64,000 nt of DNA from Marinobacter salarius (lineage in GTDB: Bacteria > Pseudomonadota > Gammaproteobacteria > Pseudomonadales > Oleiphilaceae): contig NZ_CP136693.1 of the NCBI RefSeq assembly GCF_032922745.1, forward strand, positions 3,906,001 to 3,970,000, read 5' to 3'. Shown here piece after piece: positions 16,761 to 25,924 of this stretch. Each line of letters starts with the position of its first letter. The first letter of the stretch is position 1. A program made the position numbers and the translations under genes. The notes beneath the pieces were generated by a model. The model ran no database searches. It saw only the letters and a list, made by a program, of their open reading frames with translations, and was not told where the DNA came from.

Positions 16761-19358
16761 TCAGCCGTAGGCGCTGGCCTCTTCGGGTGTGCGTCGCCGC
16801 AATTGGCCGAACGCGACAAGACCAAGCAGTATAAGCGCGGGAATGAACATAAGTTCCTTCGGCGGGCGCTCATTCTCAACCTGCACGGCATCAATGGTCC
16901 AGCCGAAGCTGACGCCGGCGTTCTCTGCCTGGCTACCATAGCCAACGAAATCCACCACCATCGTGTCATCCTGACGCGACAGCTCAAGGCCAGCGCTCGC
17001 CAGTCTCGCCTCCGGGGATTCCGCTGCGGGTAGCTCCAGACTGAGATAAGTGGAAACCTCGTCACCACTCAGGGACATGCCCGATGCCTGCACTACCAGG
17101 GACTCGCCTGCGGGCACATTTTCAATATGCTCAATCACCTCGGTACCCGGCCTGTCCTGCGTTGCCGGGTAGACCATGTCCCACCAATAACCTGGACGGA
17201 ACAGGGTAAACGTGATCAGCAGCAGCAGAGCCGACTCCCACTTGTAGCTCTTGGTAAACCAGTAACCCTGAGTGGCCGCCGAGAAGACCAGCATGGCCGT
17301 CACCGCACTGGCAACCGTCACCAGCAAATCCACCCAACCCGTCAGGCCAATCAACAACAACTGGGTGTTGAAGATGAACATGAAGGGCAGAATCGCTGTC
17401 CGAATATCGTACGTGAAGCCCTGCACACCCGTTCGTATCGGGTCCGCCCCTGATATAGCCGCCGCCGCGTAGGCGGCCAGCCCCACGGGCGGCGTATCAT
17501 CCGCCAGTATGCCGAAATAGAACACGAACAGATGGACAGCGATCAAAGGCACCAACAAGCCATTCTGGGCGCCCAGTGTCACGATAACCGGAGCCATCAG
17601 GGTGGAAACCACGATGTAGTTGGCGGTGGTAGGCAGCCCCATACCCAGAATCAGACTGATAATCGCTGTGAAAACCAGCATCAGCAACAGGTTGCCGCCG
17701 GAGATGAACTCCACAAACTGGGTCATCACCAGGCCAATGCCTGTCAGCGTCACCGTGCCCACCACAATGCCGGCGGTGGCTGTCGCCACACCGATACCAA
17801 CCATATTCCTCGCGCCAGTTACCAGCGAGAGGGTGAGGTCAACGAGGCCGGTTTTGGTTTCCGCGAGGAAGTGACCCTTTTTGCGGAAAAACGCTTTCAG
17901 TGGCTGCTGAGTGATCACGATGAAAATCATGAACACGGTGGCCCAGAATGCTGATAACTGGGGCGAAAACCGCTCAACAGTCAGGCACCAGACCAGGACC
18001 ACCACTGGCAACAGGAAGTACAGGCCGGTCTTAACCGTTGGCCCCACGTCAGGCAGTGTATCCATTGAGGACTCAGGATCGTCCTGCGCCAGTTCCGGAA
18101 AGCGGGTGGAGTACCAGACCAGTCCGATATAAATGAGCAGTAGCAGCGGCCCGAGAACCCACACAGCCGCTTCGCCCAGAACCACCTTCAACCATCCAAT
18201 GCCGTAATACACGATGAACGTGAGAGCACTCAGGCCGATCAGAATCACAACCCAGTTCAGCATGCGCTGGGCCAGCGTCGGGCGATTCGGACGTTCAATA
18301 CCCTTCATCTTGAGCTTACAGGCCTCAAGATGAACGATGTAGATCAGCGCCACGTAGGAGATCAGCGCTGGCAGGATGGCGTGCTTGATCACTTCCAGGT
18401 AGGAAATGCCCACGTACTCAACCATCAGGAAGGCTGCCGCACCCATAATGGGAGGCGTCAACTGACCGTTAGTGGACGCAGCTACCTCAACAGCACCCGC
18501 CTTGGTAGCGGGGAAACCAACCCGCTTCATCAGGGGGATGGTAAAGGTGCCGGTTGTCACCACGTTGGCGATGGACGAACCTGAAATCACACCGCTCAGA
18601 CCACTGGATACCACCGCGGCCTTGGCGGGACCGCCGCGCATGTGCCCGAGCATGGCGTAGGCAACCTGGATAAAGTAGTTGCCCGCCCCTGCCCGCTCCA
18701 GCAGCGCACCGAATAACACAAACAGGAAGACAAAACTGGTGGACACGCCAAGGGCGACACCAAACACGCCTTCCGTACCCAACCACATATGGGAAGACAG
18801 CTTGCTCAGACTGGCCCCCTTGTGGGAAATCACATCCGGCATATAGGGACCGGCCAGCGCGTAGATAAGGAACACACCAGCAACGATGGTCAGCGGCAGC
18901 CCCAGTGCGCGGCGAGTTGCTTCCAGAAGCAGTACCAGACCACCAAGTGCAATGATCAGGTCCTGGGTAATAGGCGAGCCCGGACGCGTCGCAAGCTGGT
19001 CATAAAACAGATACAGATAAGAGGCTGCAAAAGCGGCAGCCAGGGCAAGAATCCAGTCGTAAACCGGTACGTGGTCAACATTCCTGCCACGAATCATGGG
19101 ATAAGCCGCAAACGCGAGGAACGCAGCAAAGGCGAGATGAATGGATCTTGCTTCCGTCGAGTTAAAAACACCGAACTCAACAATGTAGGGGAGCGGTGAC
19201 GCTATCCATAGCTGAAAGAGGGACCAGAGCAGAGGGACGACAAAAAGAATCTTTGCAGCCGTACCGGTCGCAGCCCTTCCACCGGTTTCGGTTTGGAGAA
19301 CCTCTGCAACCTTCTTGCTGTCGATGGTATCCCCGGCTCTCGGTTCGCTATTGGTCAT
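16761..19358 (-). CDS. TRAP transporter fused permease (DctQM, TAXI type)
   Basis: An 865-residue inner-membrane protein with many hydrophobic segments: a DctQ-like part at the N-terminus (about 30-170), then the DctM-like core with GSSIANVVTTGTFTIPLM and GMGLPTTANYIVVSTLMAP. After the membrane region (about residue 720 on) there is a non-membrane DUF3394-like segment and a last helix. TRAP permeases use a Na+ gradient to import organic acids delivered by the binding protein. The next gene upstream is the matching TAXI receptor, with a perfect palindrome between them. The substrate cannot be told. Confidence 0.93.
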   Translation of the reverse strand: MTNSEPRAGDTIDSKKVAEVLQTETGGRAATGTAAKILFVVPLLWSLFQLWIASPLPYIVEFGVFNSTEARSIHLAFAAFLAFAAYPMIRGRNVDHVPVYDWILALAAAFAASYLYLFYDQLATRPGSPITQDLIIALGGLVLLLEATRRALGLPLTIVAGVFLIYALAGPYMPDVISHKGASLSKLSSHMWLGTEGVFGVALGVSTSFVFLFVLFGALLERAGAGNYFIQVAYAMLGHMRGGPAKAAVVSSGLSGVISGSSIANVVTTGTFTIPLMKRVGFPATKAGAVEVAASTNGQLTPPIMGAAAFLMVEYVGISYLEVIKHAILPALISYVALIYIVHLEACKLKMKGIERPNRPTLAQRMLNWVVILIGLSALTFIVYYGIGWLKVVLGEAAVWVLGPLLLLIYIGLVWYSTRFPELAQDDPESSMDTLPDVGPTVKTGLYFLLPVVVLVWCLTVERFSPQLSAFWATVFMIFIVITQQPLKAFFRKKGHFLAETKTGLVDLTLSLVTGARNMVGIGVATATAGIVVGTVTLTGIGLVMTQFVEFISGGNLLLMLVFTAIISLILGMGLPTTANYIVVSTLMAPVIVTLGAQNGLLVPLIAVHLFVFYFGILADDTPPVGLAAYAAAAISGADPIRTGVQGFTYDIRTAILPFMFIFNTQLLLIGLTGWVDLLVTVASAVTAMLVFSAATQGYWFTKSYKWESALLLLITFTLFRPGYWWDMVYPATQDRPGTEVIEHIENVPAGESLVVQASGMSLSGDEVSTYLSLELPAAESPEARLASAGLELSRQDDTMVVDFVGYGSQAENAGVSFGWTIDAVQVENERPPKELMFIPALILLGLVAFGQLRRRTPEEASAYG

Positions 19359-19397
19359 AGCTGGGTCCTGTAAGAATATAGCGGGTCGGAGATCAGA

Positions 19398-19425
19398 ACA
19401 CCGCGGGCAGGCCTGCCCGCGGTGT
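19398..19425 (-). other. Perfect palindrome between TAXI receptor and permease genes
   Basis: A 28-bp perfect palindrome (each arm ACACCGCGGGCAGG-type) lies 20 bp after the receptor stop. There is no T run behind it, so it is more likely an RNA-stabilising 3' hairpin that allows more receptor than permease to be made, as seen for other binding-protein operons. This role is inferred. Confidence 0.7.
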
Positions 19426-19444
19426 CGTTGTACCGGTTACAGGA

Positions 19445-20428
19445 TCAGTCGATCAGGCCGGCTTCTTTGTAGTACTTCGCCGCGCCCGGGTGCAGGGGAG
19501 CACTCAACGCGTCGGATACCATTTCTTCTTTTTTCAGGTTGGCAAACGCAGGGTGGAGGCGCTTGAAGCTGTCAAAGTTCTCGAATACAGCCTTGACCAC
19601 TTCGTACACTACGTCCTCAGATACCTCGGTAGACGAGACGAACGTTGCCGCCACACCAAACGTGGTCACGTCGTCATCAGAACCACGATACATACCACCC
19701 GGGATCACCGCTTCGCGGTAGTATGGGTTATCTGCAACCAGCTTCTTGGTCGCCTCGTTGTTGACGCTGACGATCACACTGTCACAGGACGTGGTCGCTT
19801 CCTTGATCGCACCGGAAGGGTGGCCAACGGTGTAGAAGAATGCATCAATATTGCCATCGCACAGAGCCTGGGATTGCTCCGCAGCCTTCAGTTCCGCCGG
19901 AAGCGAGAACTTGTCCATGGTCCAGCCCATTTCGTCCATCAGCACTTCTGCTGTGGCGCGCTGACCAGAACCGGGGTTACCGACGGACACACGCTTGCCT
20001 GCGAGATCTTCAAACGTCTTGATACCGGACCCTTTGCTGGCAACCACCGTGAATGGCTCGGGGTGCAGCGAGAATACAGCACGCAGCTTCTCGTTCTTTC
20101 CGTCTTCCTCGAACTGGCTGGTGCCGTTGTAGGCGTGGTACTGCCAGTCAGACTGGGCTACCGCCAGGTCCAGCTCACCCTGGCGAATCGCGTTCAGGTT
20201 ATAGACCGAACCGCCGGTGCTCTCTACAGAGCAGCGAATACCATGTTCCTTACGATCCATGTTAACCAGGCGACAAATCGCACCACCAGCCGGATAGTAC
20301 ACACCGGTTACGCCCCCGGTACCGATGGTGACAAATTTCTGCTCCTGCGCGGTAACCGCTGTTGAGGCGGTTCCAAGGCTGACCGCTGCTGCAACTGCAA
20401 GTGCGGAAAATTTCTGTTTCAGTGCCAT
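19445..20428 (-). CDS. TAXI-family TRAP solute receptor
   Basis: A 327-residue periplasmic binding protein with a signal peptide (about 1-27, cleavage after VTAQ or just before it). The TAXI signature is clear: FVTIGTGGVTGVYYPAGGAIC, then RCSVESTGGSVYNLNAI and LDLAVAQSDWQYHAY. It delivers ligand to the permease encoded downstream. TAXI receptors have been linked to glutamate or other organic anions; the ligand here is unknown. Confidence 0.95.
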   Translation of the reverse strand: MALKQKFSALAVAAAVSLGTASTAVTAQEQKFVTIGTGGVTGVYYPAGGAICRLVNMDRKEHGIRCSVESTGGSVYNLNAIRQGELDLAVAQSDWQYHAYNGTSQFEEDGKNEKLRAVFSLHPEPFTVVASKGSGIKTFEDLAGKRVSVGNPGSGQRATAEVLMDEMGWTMDKFSLPAELKAAEQSQALCDGNIDAFFYTVGHPSGAIKEATTSCDSVIVSVNNEATKKLVADNPYYREAVIPGGMYRGSDDDVTTFGVAATFVSSTEVSEDVVYEVVKAVFENFDSFKRLHPAFANLKKEEMVSDALSAPLHPGAAKYYKEAGLID

Positions 20429-20570
20429 GACTTTTCCCTTATCTGTTCATTATTGCTTTTTTGGGCCCGCGTAACGAAACGGACACTCCTCACTTTCGCC
20501 TTAAAACATAGACCACTTTGCGATATAAATAAAGCAAGGGTTAGCTCGCTAACCACTTGAGCAAAAAAAC

Positions 20571-20597
20571 AAAAAAGCCCGCAGAGCGGGCTTTTTT
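20571..20597 (-). terminator. Intrinsic terminator after the RND exporter gene
   Basis: Stem AAAAAAGCCCGC / GCGGGCTTTTTT with a 3-nt loop, 19 bp upstream on the map (downstream in transcription) of the RND stop codon. It ends the DUF1329-YCF48-RND transcript. A further T run lies beyond it. Confidence 0.9.
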
Positions 20598-20616
20598 GAT
20601 CAGGCGGACGCGAATC

Positions 20617-23001
20617 TTATTTGTTCGCGCGGGCCTTGGCAACCATTCGATCCGGGCGCAGGAGGAAACGCGCCAGGGCCGGCAGCAGCCAGATAGAGCC
20701 CACCATGTTCCAGATGAACATGAAGAACAGCAACAACCCCATATCCGCCTGGAACTTGATCGGCGAGAAGATCCAGGTAACCACACCGATACCCAGTGTG
20801 ACACCGGTAAAGATAACCGCCTTACCAGTAGACCTCAGGGTCTCGAAGTATGCTTCCTGGAGTGTCTTGCCCTCCAACAGGAACTTCTCGAGCTTGCTGT
20901 AGATATAGATACCGTAGTCGACACCAATACCCACGCCCAGCGCAATAACCGGCAACGTCGCTACCTTGATACCAATGCCTGATACCGCCATGATCGCCTC
21001 GGCCAGGATCGACGTCAGGCCCAGTGGGATCAGAATACACAGAACCGCACGGATAGAACGGAACGTCAGCAGGCACAATGACGCGACCACACCGTAGACG
21101 AAGATCAACATCATGTTCTTCGCACTTGAGATGACATCGTTCGTGGCAGCTTCGACGCCCGCATTACCGGCGGCCAGCATGAACGTGTATTCGTCGTTGT
21201 TATTGTTGCTGGCGAACTCCTCAACGCGTTCGGTGACTGTTTCCAGCGTTTCTGCCTTGTGATCCTCAAGGAAAACAAGCACCGGTGTCAGATCACAATT
21301 GGTATTGATCAGGCCTGCCGGCGCCTCACGGATCGAGGCATTGATAATGGTCTGGTTGCGGGAAATCTCATACCACTTCCAGTTACCCTCGTTCAGTGCC
21401 TTGGTAACAATCTTGGACACATCGGCCAAAGACGCCGAGGACTGCACGCCAGGCGTGTTCTGAAGTTCCCACTGGAGGTTGTCCATGGCGCGGAGAACGT
21501 TGTACTGGGTACACTGTTCTTCCTCGGTTTTCACCATCACTACCAACACATCAGCACTCGTTGAGTAGTTGTCGATGATGTAGGCATTGTCCTTGTTATA
21601 GCGGGAATCGGCCCGCAACTCCGGTGCGCCCTGATCAAGGTCACCGACTTTCAGGCCCTGCTTGTAATAAAGACCAAGACCCAGGCCAATAACCGCTATC
21701 AACAGCGAGATCGGTGCCACACCCGGGTGTGCGAAGTAAGACATAACGCGCCATTTGCGATCCTGCTTTTCACCATGATTTTGCACATGACGAACGCCGC
21801 CCTTGGAAATGCCAAGATACGACATGATCAGTACGTGCAATACCAGGTTGGTCAGGATGACAAACGCCACACCAATACCGGCAGCGACGGCCAGATCCCG
21901 TATCACGTCAATTTCAATGAAGAACAGCGTCAGGAAGCCGAAGGCGTCTGAGATCAGAGCCAGCATGCCCGGGATATACAGCGCCCGGAACGCAAGGCGG
22001 GCCGCGGTAACGGAATCAAACCCTTTCGCCGCTTCCACCGCCATGGCATTCACAATCTGAACGCCGTGACTGATGCCGATGGCAAATACGAGGAACGGAA
22101 CCAGAACCGAGTAAGGGTCCAGGCCATACCCCAACAGCCTCAATGTGCCCAGTTGCAGGAACACCGCGATGATGGAGGTGAACACCGGAACCAGTGTTCC
22201 GGTAATGCAACGTGAGTACCCGAACAGCAACAGGGTCGTCAGGATAATGGTGATGCCCGCAAACCAGGCAATGGAACCAATACCCTCAATGAGGTCGCCC
22301 ACTTTCTTGGCGAAACCGACGATGTGAATTTCAATGTTCGGATTCTGCGCCTCGTACTTGTCCCGGATCTTTTCTTCCAACTGGCGCGAGAACTCACCGT
22401 AGTCCAGCGGCTCGCCAGTTTCAGGGTTGTTCTCATAAAGCGGCGCGTACACGATGGTAGAACGGAAGTTGTCGGAAATCAGGCGCCCTACTTCGTTCGA
22501 ACGGAGTACGTTCTGACGCAGCTGTTCAAGGGTGGCTCGGGAGCCATCGTAACCGTCCGGGATCACGGTGCCGCCCTGGAACCCTTGCTCAGTCACCTCA
22601 ACCCAGCGAACGTTGGAGGTCCAGAGTGATTTCAATCCGGAACGGTCCACCCCGTTGAGATAGAACACCTCATCGGTGATCTGCTTCAGGGTTTCCATAT
22701 ACTCGGCTGTGAAGATATCGCCCTCTTCCACTTCCACGGCGATACGCACAAAGTTACCCAGGTTCTCCAGATCGTCCCGGTGCTCAAGCATATTGACGAT
22801 GTAGGGATGCTCCAACGGAATCATCCGCTCGAAACTGGCATCCGGCTCAATCTTGACCGCGTTGTAGCCAAGGAACAGCGTCAGGAAGAAAAAGGCAATC
22901 AGGATGATGGCCCGATTGTTGAAGATCAGCCGTTCCAGGAACGGTTCTGCCTTCGGTGTAGTCAGGTAATGCTCGCCCTTGTCGTGCTTCGGGTTCGACA
23001 T
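20617..23001 (-). CDS. RND-superfamily (MMPL-type) transporter
   Basis: A 794-residue membrane protein with the duplicated RND layout: one helix (about 30-48), a large periplasmic loop, five helices, and the same again. The helix pair around FLVFAIGISHGVQIVNAM and the second-half equivalent VIALGVGIGVDYGIYIYS carry the GxxxD-type motif of MMPL/HAE proteins. It is of the short class resembling hopanoid or lipid exporters rather than drug efflux pumps. It is the last gene after the YCF48-like and DUF1329 proteins, with which it probably forms one lipid or hydrophobic-compound export unit (inferred from linkage). Confidence 0.9.
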   Translation of the reverse strand: MSNPKHDKGEHYLTTPKAEPFLERLIFNNRAIILIAFFFLTLFLGYNAVKIEPDASFERMIPLEHPYIVNMLEHRDDLENLGNFVRIAVEVEEGDIFTAEYMETLKQITDEVFYLNGVDRSGLKSLWTSNVRWVEVTEQGFQGGTVIPDGYDGSRATLEQLRQNVLRSNEVGRLISDNFRSTIVYAPLYENNPETGEPLDYGEFSRQLEEKIRDKYEAQNPNIEIHIVGFAKKVGDLIEGIGSIAWFAGITIILTTLLLFGYSRCITGTLVPVFTSIIAVFLQLGTLRLLGYGLDPYSVLVPFLVFAIGISHGVQIVNAMAVEAAKGFDSVTAARLAFRALYIPGMLALISDAFGFLTLFFIEIDVIRDLAVAAGIGVAFVILTNLVLHVLIMSYLGISKGGVRHVQNHGEKQDRKWRVMSYFAHPGVAPISLLIAVIGLGLGLYYKQGLKVGDLDQGAPELRADSRYNKDNAYIIDNYSTSADVLVVMVKTEEEQCTQYNVLRAMDNLQWELQNTPGVQSSASLADVSKIVTKALNEGNWKWYEISRNQTIINASIREAPAGLINTNCDLTPVLVFLEDHKAETLETVTERVEEFASNNNNDEYTFMLAAGNAGVEAATNDVISSAKNMMLIFVYGVVASLCLLTFRSIRAVLCILIPLGLTSILAEAIMAVSGIGIKVATLPVIALGVGIGVDYGIYIYSKLEKFLLEGKTLQEAYFETLRSTGKAVIFTGVTLGIGVVTWIFSPIKFQADMGLLLFFMFIWNMVGSIWLLPALARFLLRPDRMVAKARANK

Positions 23002-23047
23002 TCAAAAGCCCCTCTAATTTTCTATCTGTTGGTGCCGCATCAGGGCG

Positions 23048-24196
23048 TTATTGAAGATTCTTGCCGCGGGCGTCGGTGTGCTTCACGCCACCCTCGCCCA
23101 CAATCAGCAGATTGGTTCCCGATACGGGGACAACATCCATCACCCCTTCCCGATCATCCCGGAAGTAGGGACGGAAGGTATCTCCACCGTTGGTGCTCAT
23201 TAGCACTGCGCCACCATTGCCAACCAACGTGATACGGCCGTCTTCGGACACCGTGCCATCATTGAGGGTTGCGTCCGACTCACTGGGCACCACTTTCCAG
23301 CTTCTGCCCAGGTCGGATGAAAAGAAGATGTTCCCACGCAAACCGAATGCGAGTATCTCATTCACATTGCCGGTTCCGATTGCTCCGAACAGGGAGCCTT
23401 CATAGGGGCTCTCACGTCTCTCCCAGCTGTCACCGCCGTCGACGGACACGAAAATCTGCCCAGCCTCACCGACGATTACCAGGCCACCGCCAGTGATCTG
23501 GCCAATGCTGTTCAGGTGAAAACTGCTGGGATTCTCAAGCTTCGGCGCCCAGTCTTTCCAGGTCTTTCCGCCGTCCGTCGTGCGCAAAAACATGCCATAG
23601 GCACCAACAACGAAACCGTGGTTCTCATTTTCGAACCAAACATCCAGAAATGGGTTCACCGGGCCGATTTCAAGATCCGCCTGCAGGTTTTCCAGCGAGA
23701 AATACAGATCACCCAACGCCCAATCGAGGTCGTCTTTCTCGTCCTCCGGGGCTTCTTCCAGTTTCTGCTCCATTTCGTCGATCTGCTCCTGGCGACTTTC
23801 AATCGCCAATTCAGCAGCCCGGACACCGGTGAGCTGGAGCTCCCAGTTTTCGCCCGCATCGTCTGAATGGAGAACAACACCACTGTGCCCAACGGCCCAG
23901 CCATGCTGTTCAGTGCCAAAATCCACGCCGGTCAATGTGACGGATACCGGAACTTCACCCTGCACCCAACTTTCACCATCATCATCGGAAAAAATGATAT
24001 GACCACGCACACCGGCTGCCACGATTCGTTCGCCCGCCGTGTCGACATCATTGAGCAGATGCTCTGGCGCAAGCGCAGTTGGCCGGGATGGGGTTTCGAT
24101 GATATCTGCAAGCGCAAACACCGTGGGCGCGGACAATGCCATGGATAGTCCAAGACAGGCCGCTCCCAGAGTCTTGCACATCAACCTTGTAGCCAT
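23048..24196 (-). CDS. YCF48-like beta-propeller protein (BNR repeats), exported
   Basis: A 382-residue protein with a signal peptide (about 1-29). Repeated units of the kind SDDDGESWVQG, HSDDAGENWEL, TTDGGKTWKDW, SVDGGDSWERR, SSDLGRSWKVV and STNGGDTF mark a YCF48/photosystem-assembly-like propeller. A charged helical insertion (about 130-165, EQIDEMEQKLEEAPEDEKDD) interrupts the propeller. Proteins like this are often encoded beside RND transporters and DUF1329 proteins; a periplasmic adaptor role is an inference. 46 bp before the RND gene. Confidence 0.88.
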   Translation of the reverse strand: MATRLMCKTLGAACLGLSMALSAPTVFALADIIETPSRPTALAPEHLLNDVDTAGERIVAAGVRGHIIFSDDDGESWVQGEVPVSVTLTGVDFGTEQHGWAVGHSGVVLHSDDAGENWELQLTGVRAAELAIESRQEQIDEMEQKLEEAPEDEKDDLDWALGDLYFSLENLQADLEIGPVNPFLDVWFENENHGFVVGAYGMFLRTTDGGKTWKDWAPKLENPSSFHLNSIGQITGGGLVIVGEAGQIFVSVDGGDSWERRESPYEGSLFGAIGTGNVNEILAFGLRGNIFFSSDLGRSWKVVPSESDATLNDGTVSEDGRITLVGNGGAVLMSTNGGDTFRPYFRDDREGVMDVVPVSGTNLLIVGEGGVKHTDARGKNLQ

Positions 24197-24240
24197 TCAG
24201 ATTGCCTATATGTTGTGTTGAACTGTGTCACTCTGATTTT

Positions 24241-24298
24241 GCCGGTCGCACCGGCCAATACTATGAATATACCGGTGACCTTCCGACCACCGGTATAT
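24241..24298 (-). other. Two hairpins between DUF1329 and YCF48 genes
   Basis: The 154-bp gap contains GCCGGT-CGC-ACCGGC (24241-24255) and an 11-bp stem ATATACCGGTG / CACCGGTATAT (24267-24277 with 24288-24298). No T run follows, so these are probably processing or stability elements within the operon. Confidence 0.55.
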
Positions 24299-24350
24299 CC
24301 GTCGCCATCCGTCTCTGGCGAAAATCGTGTTCCAACAGCGAGTCAAGACG

Positions 24351-25739
24351 TTAACGCACACTCCTGCGACGCAGGGAAGCCGGCGAGAAATACCGTCGGT
24401 TGGGCACGTCGTTGGTAAACTTACGGGTGGAACCCTCTTCGGTATCCAGGCCCAGCACGTGATAACGACGGGCCTGAAGGTCATGGTACACATCCAGCAC
24501 TGTCCATACGCCAGGCAATTCATAATAGTTTTTCGCCAGGCCCATGGTTACGCGCCAGAGCTCACCGCGGCCATCGTACTGGTCCAGCAGCAAGGTGTTC
24601 CAGCTATCGGCATCCACATAGAAGCGACGCTTGCCGTAAATATGGCGCTCCCCTTCCTTCAGGGTCGCTTCCACAACATGCACCCGATGGAGCTCCCAAC
24701 GGGTGAGGTCCGGATTCAGGTGGGAAATACCCAGGATTTCGGAGTAAGGCGTGCCCTGCTCACCGATGCGGTAATTGTTGTAGGGAACGTAGATCTCCCG
24801 CATGCCCTCATATTCCCAATTGTAGCGGTCCAGGGCACCGTTAAAGATATCGGTGTCATCGGCTGTTCGCAGATTATCTGCGGCTGCAATCGGAGAGTCA
24901 TAGCCCAGGTTGGGTGCACGGCGAACACGGCGCTGGCCGGCGTTGTAACCCCAACCATTACGCGGGTTGATAATCTGGTTCAGAGTTTCATGAATCAGGA
25001 TGGCACCACCGGCGAGACGGGGTGGCGACTGGGTGAACGACAGATAATAAAAAATAACGTTATCGAGTTCTTCTTCACTACCCTCAGGGTTGTAGTAATT
25101 GAAGAAGGCTTCCTGCTGAGAGGTCACAAGGGAGTAATCGCCATCCGGCTGCACTGCCACTTCGCTTGAACGGCGGGTTACGGAAACGCCACGCCAGCGA
25201 GTCAGGTGATTCCAGATTACCTGCCAGGCTTTTTGCTCATTATTACCGTGCAGGATGGGGAAAGGATAACCGGCAAAGGCGCCATCGATACCCTCGCCTT
25301 TACCCACTACCTCAGCATCTACGGCATTTTCCCTGGTGTTTTCAGCAACCCAATCCGGCACCGCGTGTGTGCGACGGCTTTTGTAGACCGGAATACGGAA
25401 GGTCGTCGGATAGGTGTCGAGCATGGCACGGAGGCCGTCGGTCAGGTACTCGTCATACTGATCCATGTTGGACGCGCTGATGGTGAATAACACCTCATCG
25501 TCCGGGAAAGGGTTGATATGGTGCTGACCACTACCCTCATATCCGGTAGGGGCTTCGGTGAGGCCACCCGTCCACGCGGGAATGGTGCCTGCCTCGTTGC
25601 CGGCTTTCACGGAGCCAAACGGGGTAAGATCCTGACCCAGTCGAGCGGCTTCACTACTGGAAACGGCGGAACTGGCTGGCATGGCAAAAACCGAAAGAGC
25701 AAACAGACTGCCCAAAATCACATTGTTCTTGTATGTCAT
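24351..25739 (-). CDS. DUF1329 family exported protein
   Basis: A 462-residue protein with a signal peptide (about 1-25, ending MPASSA). The body matches DUF1329, a LolA/LolB-like fold family: TPFGSVKAGNEAGTIPAWTGG near the N-terminus, RRAPNLGYDSPIAAADNLRT and YVDADSWNTLLLDQYDGRG. It heads the operon with the YCF48-like and RND genes. In many relatives a DUF1302 outer-membrane protein is encoded next to DUF1329; none is seen here. Likely periplasmic or outer-membrane associated; the substrate is unknown. Confidence 0.9.
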   Translation of the reverse strand: MTYKNNVILGSLFALSVFAMPASSAVSSSEAARLGQDLTPFGSVKAGNEAGTIPAWTGGLTEAPTGYEGSGQHHINPFPDDEVLFTISASNMDQYDEYLTDGLRAMLDTYPTTFRIPVYKSRRTHAVPDWVAENTRENAVDAEVVGKGEGIDGAFAGYPFPILHGNNEQKAWQVIWNHLTRWRGVSVTRRSSEVAVQPDGDYSLVTSQQEAFFNYYNPEGSEEELDNVIFYYLSFTQSPPRLAGGAILIHETLNQIINPRNGWGYNAGQRRVRRAPNLGYDSPIAAADNLRTADDTDIFNGALDRYNWEYEGMREIYVPYNNYRIGEQGTPYSEILGISHLNPDLTRWELHRVHVVEATLKEGERHIYGKRRFYVDADSWNTLLLDQYDGRGELWRVTMGLAKNYYELPGVWTVLDVYHDLQARRYHVLGLDTEEGSTRKFTNDVPNRRYFSPASLRRRSVR

Positions 25740-25800
25740 TTTTTAACCTTAAACCTGTCTGAAAGCCCTGTAGAAGGCTTTTCTTATTGTGTTGTCATGG

Positions 25801-25839
25801 AATATCGGCTCCTGACAGAGTAGCCGATTGGCCGATATT
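25801..25839. promoter_or_regulatory. Inverted repeat upstream of the DUF1329 operon
   Basis: AATATCGGC at 25801-25809 and its exact complement GCCGATATT at 25831-25839 flank a 21-nt spacer, 62 bp upstream of the DUF1329 start. It could be an operator or a leader hairpin; I cannot name a regulator. Confidence 0.4.
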
Positions 25840-25924
25840 GTCTATCGACCGAAAGTGCGATTTTGTATCCGCCTGTGACAGGCCCCGCGTTGCGGCAGAC
25901 GGATACCCCAGCTATCTCGCTTCC

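Noticed and set aside
20540..20553. Inverted repeat GTTAGCTCGCTAAC upstream of the TAXI gene
   Set aside because: Short and isolated; no well-placed promoter nearby, so it was not called as an operator.
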